Source of the DNA: Pontibacter sp. HSC-14F20
GTDB lineage: Bacteria; Bacteroidota; Bacteroidia; Cytophagales; Hymenobacteraceae
Direction: 5' to 3'
NCBI RefSeq assembly: GCF_019599265.1
Contig: NZ_JAHZTC010000001.1
Location: 310,001 to 374,000, forward strand
Length of the DNA stretch: 64,000 bases
Shown here: positions 54,952-61,897 of the stretch, piece by piece
Position numbering within the stretch: the first letter of the stretch is position 1
Layout of the letters: each line of letters begins with the position of its first letter
The notes under the pieces: model-generated
Seen by the model: only the letters and a program-made list of their open reading frames with translations
Told to the model about the DNA's origin: nothing
The model's database searches: none
Translations under genes and position numbers: made by a program

Positions 54952-55157
54952 GTTAGATTGATTGTTTTAAAATGCTCAACCAATGATCCTGATAGGCAGA
55001 AACCATTTGAGTGCCCTAAAATAAGGCTAATTAGCGAAAAATGCAGTTTAATTTTCGGAAAGCCCGTATTAGGGCGAAGTTTACCTGTTACATTAAAAGT
55101 CCGCTAAAACTTTAGCAGTCGAATCAGCGGCTTCTGGCCAGGGGCGTCCAGGTATAG

Positions 55158-55607
55158 CTAATGATTCACTTGTCTGCTCATTAAGATCCGTGGACTTTGA
55201 TCCAGGTAGTAATCTGCTACTTCTTCCATCACGCTGAAACCAAGACCGGTATAGATGCTGATGCCGGCGGCATTGTCAGGGTGCACGGTCAGGTATAGGT
55301 TTGTAACACCCTGGGCTTCCATTGTGGCCATGGTAGCAGCCATCAGTTTCTCTCCGATGCGTTTGCCCCGGTGCATTGGCAACACACCAAGCGAGAGCAG
55401 CCAGCCCTTTTTGTTGTCATGGTCCAGATGTGACAACATATAGCCCACCACTTCGCTTTCTATCTCTGCTACCAGCAGATAGTCGCCGGTGATATCATAG
55501 AGCTGGCGCAGCACAAAAAGCGGATAACTGTCGGCCCCGAATAAAAGCTGGTCAATCGCTTTTATACCTTTCAGGTCGCTCAGTTCGGCTTTTCGGATGG
55601 TCAACAT
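55158..55607 (-). CDS. GNAT-family N-acetyltransferase (RimI-like)
   Basis: I choose ATG at 55607 (MLTIRKAELSDLKGIKAID, 149 residues); the frame is open 39 codons further but that part overlaps the upstream gene out of frame and has no GNAT character. The acetyl-CoA site reads LLSLGVLPMHRGKRIGEKLM, matching R-x-x-G-x-G/A form, followed by LYLTVHPDNAAGISIYTGLG, the classic N-x-x-A-x-x-x-Y end of RimI-like enzymes. The substrate is unknown. It begins 10 bp after the methyltransferase gene and is almost certainly co-transcribed with it, making a methyltransferase-GNAT pair. Confidence 0.88.
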   Translation of the reverse strand: MLTIRKAELSDLKGIKAIDQLLFGADSYPLFVLRQLYDITGDYLLVAEIESEVVGYMLSHLDHDNKKGWLLSLGVLPMHRGKRIGEKLMAATMATMEAQGVTNLYLTVHPDNAAGISIYTGLGFSVMEEVADYYLDQSPRILMSRQVNH

Positions 55608-55617
55608 AGGGATAGCC

Positions 55618-57231
55618 TTACTGATTTCTGCCTTTGAGCAGGTTGATGCTGATAGTGGCCATGTCAGAGTCCGGGAAGCGGTGGAAGACGCCTTTCTCAG
55701 GGTATAGACCAGCCTCGCCCGCAACTTTATGGAATACTTCCACCTCTACAATGTATTGATCTGAGAATCCATGGGTTGCATCGTAGGCAGTGGCAGCTGT
55801 TTTGCCCAGATTAGCCGCTGCCAGGGCAGGGGGAATGGTATGCAGTTCCATGGTCAGCAGGCCGAACTTATCCACATAGGGTGTCCATTTTTTAAGGTGC
55901 TCCAGCAGGTTGTCTTCTACTTCGTTGTTAGGAATGCGTTTGCCCCGGAAAGCAAAAGCACCGGTCGACTTGCTCAGGTGATTTTCAGTGCGCTGCGCAG
56001 GCTGCTCCCAAATGCGGTTGTGGTCGAGGAAGGTACGCACGTTCAGCAGTTCCTTCAGGTTGATGTTGTAGTTATCACGCAGGTCCTCGGCCAGCAGATC
56101 CGGACGACCAATATCGCCCCAGATCACTTTTGCCCAGATGTCCGCTTTGATCAGGTTAGCCCGTGTCACTTTTAGCGCCGCCTGGTTGTAATCGGCTCCT
56201 ACCAGAAAGAGCGGGTACTGGTCCAGCATTTTCCCACGGGCGGTCTGCCGCTCGATCACCTCAAACATGTGTTGTAGAAAGGCCCCGTTTCCGCAACCCA
56301 TGTCCAGTATACCTTTGGGCTGCTCGTGTATGGGCCGGTTAAAGAGCTCGATGATGATCTCGTCAATAACATTAAAGTAGGTAGCATGCGCTCCGCCGCT
56401 TCCCCACACGTTCATTTCACGGTCCACGTGCAGTTCAGGAGCTCCTTCGGCTTTATTCCAGAGTACGTTCGGATTACCAAACAGCAGTTCATCCATTTGA
56501 CGGAAGGTCGGAATATAAGATACCGTTACCCCGTAGGCGCTGCCTCGCTTAGCAAAGAAAATGCCTTCGTCGGTATACTCATACTGGTCACGAACCTTTC
56601 GGAACCAGCCCAGGTGGGCAAACAGATCCAGAATCTTCCGGAAGTCATCGTGGTTTTCGTGGAATTCCTCGGGACTGAAGCGGCTTTCCATAAAGTATTT
56701 GTGAAACATACCATTCATGCCCAGCAGCACGATGGTCGGCCCCATCAGCAAGCCTTCGATGTGCTTTAGAACCTGCTCCTGCACACTGCGATCTTCCGGA
56801 TTTTCTGAAATCTTCAGGCTATACCTTTCTTTATACCTGTCGGCCACCTGTGCCCAAAGCTGGTAAGGTTCCTTCTCGAACTTGCGTGGGTGGTAGTTGC
56901 CCGACACTTGCATGAGATTCACAACATCCTCATACAGGTATACCAAAGGGAAAGCTATTCGTCCACGATCAGTCAAGCGGAAGGTGACCTGGTTAGTTGC
57001 ATTATTGAGGTCCTGCTCCAGCCATCCCTGCGAGCAGAGCACACGCAGCGCCACATTCAGGTAGCCGTCGTTGGCCTTAAATTGAGCGACCAGCTCGTCA
57101 AGGGACGCTTCATCCTGTTGCAGCAGGTAATCCAGCACACCATGTTTTTGAAGGCTATAGGCCGTAGGAGCCGTAACGATACCATCCAGGTGACGGAAAA
57201 TAGTCTCGCGCAGTTCGTTTTTGCTTCTCAT
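55618..57231 (-). CDS. Large class I SAM-dependent methyltransferase (possibly AprA-like)
   Basis: This 537-residue protein has an N-terminal winged-helix-like part (about 1-110: YLLQQDEASLDELVAQFKAN, VLCSQGWLEQDL), a middle domain with a second winged-helix-like block (LFAHLGWFRKVRDQYEYTDE), and a methyltransferase core with motif I ILDMGCGNGAFLQHMFEVIE (about 310-330), motif II LVGADYNQAALKVTRANLIK, and WGDIGRPDLLAEDLRDNYNI. HDTY-like residues near GSGGAHATYFNVIDEI recall the AprA-type methyltransferases of polyketide loading modules (from memory, uncertain). Its downstream partner is a GNAT gene. The substrate is unknown. The protein is about twice the length of usual O-methyltransferases. 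Confidence 0.75.
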   Translation of the reverse strand: MRSKNELRETIFRHLDGIVTAPTAYSLQKHGVLDYLLQQDEASLDELVAQFKANDGYLNVALRVLCSQGWLEQDLNNATNQVTFRLTDRGRIAFPLVYLYEDVVNLMQVSGNYHPRKFEKEPYQLWAQVADRYKERYSLKISENPEDRSVQEQVLKHIEGLLMGPTIVLLGMNGMFHKYFMESRFSPEEFHENHDDFRKILDLFAHLGWFRKVRDQYEYTDEGIFFAKRGSAYGVTVSYIPTFRQMDELLFGNPNVLWNKAEGAPELHVDREMNVWGSGGAHATYFNVIDEIIIELFNRPIHEQPKGILDMGCGNGAFLQHMFEVIERQTARGKMLDQYPLFLVGADYNQAALKVTRANLIKADIWAKVIWGDIGRPDLLAEDLRDNYNINLKELLNVRTFLDHNRIWEQPAQRTENHLSKSTGAFAFRGKRIPNNEVEDNLLEHLKKWTPYVDKFGLLTMELHTIPPALAAANLGKTAATAYDATHGFSDQYIVEVEVFHKVAGEAGLYPEKGVFHRFPDSDMATISINLLKGRNQ

Positions 57232-57327
57232 ATCAAATAGTAACCAATATCATCTTTTTGACTAATCACTGTCATATTTAAGTGATTGAAATTTACGGAA
57301 TATTACAGCATCAAACTAAACCACCTA

Positions 57328-57891
57328 ATGAAAATGAAAAGTTTACATGTAGCCTTAATAGCGGTTGCCTTTGGTCTGATGACCTCATGCAGCACCGAAT
57401 CGCAGCCAGAAACGTCAGTGGTAGCCCCTGTAGCAGAATCAGAGCAAGCCGTTGGCCAGTCTGCAGTTTCCGATGACCAGTCGCAGCAGAATGTGGTGCA
57501 AGTGGCAGCCGGATCACAGGACCATACCACGCTGGTAGCCGCTGTAAAAGCAGCCGGACTGGTAGATGCCCTTACTAACGCGGGACCTTTTACGGTATTT
57601 GCGCCTACCAATGCAGCTTTTGATAAGTTGCCCGCCGGCACTGTAGACGGTCTTCTGAAACCAGAAAGCCGAAAAGATCTGCGTAACATACTGCAATACC
57701 ATGTATACGTGGGCGTGATTCCTGCTGAGCGTTTTGATAACGATATGACGCTTGGTCAGGTAAACGGTGGCCGCGTAAAGTTAGGTCTGGAAGGTGATCA
57801 GCCAACAATCAATGGTGTTAAGATCCTCGCCTCTATACCTGCTTCAAATGGTATCATTCACGTGATAGACCAGGTCTTGTTGCCAGAATAG
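57328..57891 (+). CDS. Fasciclin (FAS1) domain lipoprotein
   Basis: I choose ATG at 57328 (MKMKSLHVALIAVAFGLMTS, 187 residues), directly before a lipoprotein signal with Cys in SCSTES; the frame extends 14 codons upstream. A Gln/Ser/Val-rich linker follows to about residue 65. A single FAS1 domain comes next (about 68-187), with H1 motif GPFTVFAPTNAAFDKLPAGT, YH motif LQYHVYVG and H2-like NGIIHVIDQVLLPE. Fasciclin domains mediate adhesion or surface attachment. Nearly all residues of the fold are present. A good terminator follows. Confidence 0.93.
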   Translation: MKMKSLHVALIAVAFGLMTSCSTESQPETSVVAPVAESEQAVGQSAVSDDQSQQNVVQVAAGSQDHTTLVAAVKAAGLVDALTNAGPFTVFAPTNAAFDKLPAGTVDGLLKPESRKDLRNILQYHVYVGVIPAERFDNDMTLGQVNGGRVKLGLEGDQPTINGVKILASIPASNGIIHVIDQVLLPE

Positions 57892-57917
57892 CGGTCATTT
57901 TACCTGAATAATTTCTG

Positions 57918-57958
57918 AAAGCCTGAGCATAAGGATATTATGCTCAGGCTTTCTTTTT
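57918..57958 (+). terminator. Rho-independent terminator after the fasciclin gene
   Basis: Arms aaagcctgagcata (57918-57931) and tatgctcaggcttt (57939-57952) form a hairpin followed by ctttttat. It begins 27 bp after the stop codon. Confidence 0.88.
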
Positions 57959-58076
57959 ATATAGCTGGAATCTTATTTTAAAATTTAACATATTTTTTAG
58001 AATATAATTTAGTTTGTTCTCGTACTATGTTCTGAATTAAGGCTTATCTTATTTTCAACCTTAAAATTGGCGCATT

Positions 58077-59528
58077 ATGAATCACACACCTTTTCAAAAC
58101 TATGTGAAGTGGGGTGCACTGGCCTTGGTGCTCAGCCTGAGTGCCTGCGGGCAGCGGATCACCACCGAAACCCCTGAAACTACCACGGCCACTGCAGAAA
58201 ACGTGAAGGCAGTCACGGAAAACCCAGCCAACGAGTCGGCCTATCAGATTCCTGTAGACTACTATACCTTGGACAATGGCCTGAAAGTTGTGCTGTCGCA
58301 GGACAAGACGGCACCAATCGCCACCATCGCCGTGTATTATAATATCGGCTTCCGGATCGAGCCAAAAGACCGTACTGGCTTTGCCCACCTTTTTGAGCAC
58401 ATGATGTTCCAGGGCTCCGATAACCTGGGCAAGATGGAGTTTATTCAGCTGGTTCAGAAAAATGGCGGCATCCTGAACGGCTCCACTCGTTTTGACTTTA
58501 CCAATTATTTTGAGATCGTGCCGGCCCACAAACTGGAAACCATGCTTTGGGCCGAGGCTGATCGCATGAAGGGCCTTAACATTACTCAGGAAAACCTGAC
58601 TAACCAACAGGGCGTGGTAAAAAACGAGGTGAAAGTGAATGTGCTCAACCAGCCTTACGGCGGCTTCCCTTGGCTGGATATGCCGCAGTATGCCAACAAA
58701 AACTGGTACAATGCGCACAATTTTTACGGTGACCTCAAAGATCTTGACGCTGCCAACCTGGAGGACGTGAAGTCTTTTTTCGACACTTTTTACTCCCCTA
58801 ACAACGCGGTTCTGGTTATAGTAGGCGATTTCGAGACGGGCGATGCTAAAAACTGGGTGCATCAATACTTCAGTGCTATACCTTCGGTTAAGTTGCCGGA
58901 ACCAGTAGACCTGACCGAACCGCGCCAGGAAAAAGAGCAGCGTTTTACTAAAGACGACAAATTAGCCAACCGTCCGGCCCTTGCTTTTGCCTATCACATG
59001 CCGGAACGCAACTCCCCGGAATACTATGCCATGGGCTTGCTTGACCAGATTCTGCTGCAGGGCAATGACAGCCGACTGTATCAGGCGCTGGTGCAGGAGC
59101 GGGGTTATACCGGCTCTGTGGACGGCGGCATCAATGCCTTTCTGGGTAATATGTTCAACTACAATGGTCCGATGCTTTGGATGGGCAGCCTGATTCATGA
59201 TCAGAATGTGAAAACCGACGATATCATGAAAGTGCTGGACGAAGAGATACAAAAACTGCAGCAGGAAGGTATAGACCAGCAACTGATTGACCTGGCGATC
59301 GTGAAAATGCGCTCCTCCCTTTACGATCAGGTAAGCGGCTCATCTGGTTTCGGTAAAGCGGATTTGCTGGCCACATTTGCTTTGTTCGACGATGATCCGG
59401 CCCGCATCAACCAACTGGAGTCCGAGTTTCGCAACGTGACCCCTGAGCTACTCCGTAAAACCATTGAGGAATACCTGAGACCGAGTAACCGCACCGTTCT
59501 TGTTGTTAACCCACTTGCCAAAAGCTAA
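58077..59528 (+). CDS. M16 family metallopeptidase, catalytic subunit (lipoprotein)
   Basis: This 483-residue protein has a lipoprotein signal (WGALALVLSLSACGQ, Cys about 23). The inverted zinc motif HxxEH is seen in FAHLFEHMMFQGS (about 100-112), with the downstream Glu in NQQGVVKNEVKVNV. Two M16 domains follow in tandem (about 60-265 and 265-480), the second with AFAYHMPERNSPEYYAMGLL. It should act on short peptides at the outer or inner membrane. The gene is 5 bp upstream of a second, non-catalytic M16 gene, and the two probably form a heterodimer as in other bacterial two-subunit M16 enzymes. Confidence 0.93.
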   Translation: MNHTPFQNYVKWGALALVLSLSACGQRITTETPETTTATAENVKAVTENPANESAYQIPVDYYTLDNGLKVVLSQDKTAPIATIAVYYNIGFRIEPKDRTGFAHLFEHMMFQGSDNLGKMEFIQLVQKNGGILNGSTRFDFTNYFEIVPAHKLETMLWAEADRMKGLNITQENLTNQQGVVKNEVKVNVLNQPYGGFPWLDMPQYANKNWYNAHNFYGDLKDLDAANLEDVKSFFDTFYSPNNAVLVIVGDFETGDAKNWVHQYFSAIPSVKLPEPVDLTEPRQEKEQRFTKDDKLANRPALAFAYHMPERNSPEYYAMGLLDQILLQGNDSRLYQALVQERGYTGSVDGGINAFLGNMFNYNGPMLWMGSLIHDQNVKTDDIMKVLDEEIQKLQQEGIDQQLIDLAIVKMRSSLYDQVSGSSGFGKADLLATFALFDDDPARINQLESEFRNVTPELLRKTIEEYLRPSNRTVLVVNPLAKS

Positions 59529-59533
59529 ACGCC

Positions 59534-60934
59534 ATGAATAGAAATATCTTCACAATAACAATGAGCGCCATCCTGACCCTGTCGGCAGGTGTGGCCATAG
59601 CCCAGAAACAAACACCGCCGGAAGGGGGCCAGCCACGGGATTTTAAACTGCCCGCCAAACAGGAATTTGACCTCGACAACGGCTTGTCTGCTGTCCTGGT
59701 GCCTTATGGCGATGTACCGAAGGTGATTGTGAGCGTGGTAGTGCAGGTAGGTAACGTGCATGAAACAGCTCAGCAGAACGGCCTGGCTGACATTGTGGGC
59801 AACCTGATGCAGGAGGGAACTGCGACACGCAATGCCCGTCAGTTGGCAGAAGAGGTAGCCCGATTAGGAGGTTCGGTTTCCGTGAGTGTTGGTCCGAACG
59901 AGACTTTTATTTCCGGATCAGCGCTGTCAGAGTTTGGTCCTCAGTTAATTGAGATCATGGCTGATCTTCTCAAAAATCCGGCTTTCCCGGAGTCCGAGAT
60001 GGCGCGTATAAAAAATGATTTTAAGCGCCAGAACAATCTACTGCGCCAGCAACCGGGCGCTATTGCTCAGTCAAAATTCAGGGCAGCGCTTTACCCGAAC
60101 CACCCCTATGGACTCGACTTTCCGACGGATGAAATGATTGATAGTTTTACCCGGGCACAGGTACAGCAGTTTTATGAGCAGCAGTTCGGTGCCGATCGTA
60201 CCACAGTATACGTGTCAGGTAAGTTTGACCAGGGGGCCATGAAAGACGCAGTTACTAATCAGTTAAACGACTGGCGGCAAGGGGCAGCTCCACAGATCAC
60301 CGTTGCCAAACCCGTGACGAAAAGTGATATGATCGTCATCGACAGACCAGGGGCGCCACAGTCCACCATCGTTTTTGGTCTGCCTGTAGTAGATCCGTCG
60401 CATCCTGACTACATGGCTCTGCGGGTTACGAACTCACTTTTGGGTGGGTCTTTTGGCTCACGCATTACCCGCAACATCCGGGAAGACAAGGGCTATACCT
60501 ATTCACCATCCAGTGCGCTGGCAGCCCGTTACCGTGTGGGGGATTGGGCACAGGTTGCCGATGTAACGAGTGAACACACGGGCAACTCACTCCATGAAAT
60601 TCTTTATGAAATTAACCGTTTAAGCACGGAAGCACCTGCGCCGGAAGAATTGGAGGGTATTAAGAACTACGAAGCAGGTCTATTCGTTTTGCGCAATTCA
60701 TCGCCTTACGGTATAGTGTCGCAGCTAAATTTTCTGAGACTGCACGGCCTGCCGGATTCATTCCTCGAAAACCAGGTACAAAACATTCACGCCGTTACGC
60801 CGCAACAGGTACAGCAAATTACCCAGAAGTACATGCGTCCTAAAAACATGACTTTGGTTGTAGTAGGCGATAAGAAAGTGATTGATTCGCAACTAAAGAA
60901 ATTTCAGGCGGAACTGAAAAAGAACCCACTCTGA
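59534..60934 (+). CDS. M16 family peptidase, non-catalytic partner subunit
   Basis: This 466-residue protein has a signal peptide (IFTITMSAILTLSAGVAIAQ). It has the same two-domain M16 layout, but where the zinc motif should be it reads GLADIVGNLMQEGTATRNAR, so H-x-x-E-H is absent and it cannot bind the catalytic zinc. The second domain carries GGSFGSRITRNIREDKGYTY, the conserved R/Y substrate-binding segment of M16 partner subunits. It thus supplies substrate binding to the catalytic protein encoded 5 bp upstream. A terminator follows. Confidence 0.93.
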   Translation: MNRNIFTITMSAILTLSAGVAIAQKQTPPEGGQPRDFKLPAKQEFDLDNGLSAVLVPYGDVPKVIVSVVVQVGNVHETAQQNGLADIVGNLMQEGTATRNARQLAEEVARLGGSVSVSVGPNETFISGSALSEFGPQLIEIMADLLKNPAFPESEMARIKNDFKRQNNLLRQQPGAIAQSKFRAALYPNHPYGLDFPTDEMIDSFTRAQVQQFYEQQFGADRTTVYVSGKFDQGAMKDAVTNQLNDWRQGAAPQITVAKPVTKSDMIVIDRPGAPQSTIVFGLPVVDPSHPDYMALRVTNSLLGGSFGSRITRNIREDKGYTYSPSSALAARYRVGDWAQVADVTSEHTGNSLHEILYEINRLSTEAPAPEELEGIKNYEAGLFVLRNSSPYGIVSQLNFLRLHGLPDSFLENQVQNIHAVTPQQVQQITQKYMRPKNMTLVVVGDKKVIDSQLKKFQAELKKNPL

Positions 60935-60953
60935 TAATAAGATGATTTGTGCC

Positions 60954-60996
60954 AAAAAAGGAGAGCCATGTCCTAAACAAGGCTCTCCTTTTTTTA
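60954..60996 (+). terminator. Rho-independent terminator of the M16 operon
   Basis: Perfect 14-base arms (60954-60967 aaaaaaggagagcc; 60981-60994) form a hairpin, with a run of seven T at its end. It lies 20 bp after the stop codon of the second M16 gene. Confidence 0.9.
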
Positions 60997-61014
60997 TGGG
61001 GTAGGTATAAAACA

Positions 61015-61463
61015 AGAACAGACCCCTTCATCAGGAGTCTGTTCTCTATTGAAAAGATTAGTAGTTTTTAACAATTAACTTTTCAACTTTTAGCCATCCT
61101 TTTATACGGAAGTATTTTAATGGAAGTTACATAATTGTTAAAAATATTTTTCCATAACCAGATTCATCTACCTGTTCCGCCCGACACGCCACTCAGGTAT
61201 AGCTATTTATTAAGTTAAGGATTCTTTGTAAGAATTGGAAAAGAGAGGCGTTGGTACCGGTGTCTTTCAAAGCAAATACGTAAACAAGCGATGCGACATT
61301 TAGTGCAGGAGGTATACCCAAGGCAAAAAAAGAAGAGCCCCTTCGAAAAGGAGCTCTTCTATATTGAAAAGATTAGTCTGTAACAATTAACTTTTCAACT
61401 TTTAGCCATTCTTTTATACGGAGGCATTTCAGGCTGGGTTACATTCACCCGAAAATATTTTTG
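61015..61463. repeat. Duplicated hairpin-plus-leader module (61015-61152 and 61331-61463)
   Basis: Both copies contain, in order, a hairpin with arms agaacaga/tctgttct or agaagagc/gctcttct and a central ccctt...aagga pair, then attgaaaagattagt, then a near-identical block (taacaattaacttttcaact, ttttagccat[c/t]cttttatacgg), and finally a gttaca/aaaatattttt end. They lie 316 bp apart. The second copy is exactly the 3' flank of the small lipoprotein gene at 61465, on whose strand (minus) seven T follow the hairpin, so it is probably that gene's terminator. The first copy has no gene attached. Confidence 0.8.
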
Positions 61464-61464
61464 T

Positions 61465-61701
61465 TTAATTGTTGTCGAGGTTATTATCATTATTATCACG
61501 ATCAACATCTACCTTTTTGGTGTTTGTTGTTGTGTCATAATCTACTACTGTTTCAGTAACTTCATATTCTGTCGCAACAGAGTCTTTCTCTACTACAACA
61601 CCTTCACTTTCAGTTGCATTGTCTGTTCTGTTGTTATCGCAGGCTACCAAAGCCATAGTGCCAAACAGCACACCGAAACCTGCATATAATATCTTTTTCA
61701 T
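61465..61701 (-). CDS. Small Asp/Thr/Val-rich lipoprotein, function unknown
   Basis: This is a 78-residue protein starting at ATG 61701 (MKKILYAGFGVLFGTMALVA) with Cys at about 21 in VACDNN, a typical lipobox. The remainder is acidic: VVVEKDSVATEYEVTETVVD then DTTTNTKKVDVDRDNNDNNL. It is predicted to be disordered apart from one extended segment. I do not recognise it, but small acidic lipoproteins of this type are common in Cytophagales. A 19-codon upstream extension of the frame has no signal and is unlikely. Its terminator is part of a duplicated module. Confidence 0.7.
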   Translation of the reverse strand: MKKILYAGFGVLFGTMALVACDNNRTDNATESEGVVVEKDSVATEYEVTETVVDYDTTTNTKKVDVDRDNNDNNLDNN

Positions 61702-61897
61702 GGTTCTATAGTTAAGTCTAATTGCAATACAATATCTGCCTTTAGATAAAGCAGACAAAATTATAATGATTTGTACGCTATAGGCTTTATAAAAGGTTGT
61801 GAGTCAGTGTGTTTATATTTTAATATTCTTGATAATGTTATATATTAAACAAGTTAGAGTATGAACATGATATTTATAAGATACTATTTTGAGTTGC

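Larger units (their letters stand above)
60935..61464. other. Intergenic gap with terminators and a duplicated module
   Basis: This 530-bp gap holds the M16 operon terminator at 60954-60996, then two related modules (61015-61152 and 61331-61463; see repeat entry). Between them, 61153-61330 has one iterated word at 61195 and another at about 61312 but no ORF of interest. Confidence 0.6.

Noticed and set aside
58044..58865. Minus-strand frame of 273 codons opposite the M16 peptidase
   Set aside because: It lies inside a well-supported M16 gene and shows no family features; antisense frame caused by codon bias.
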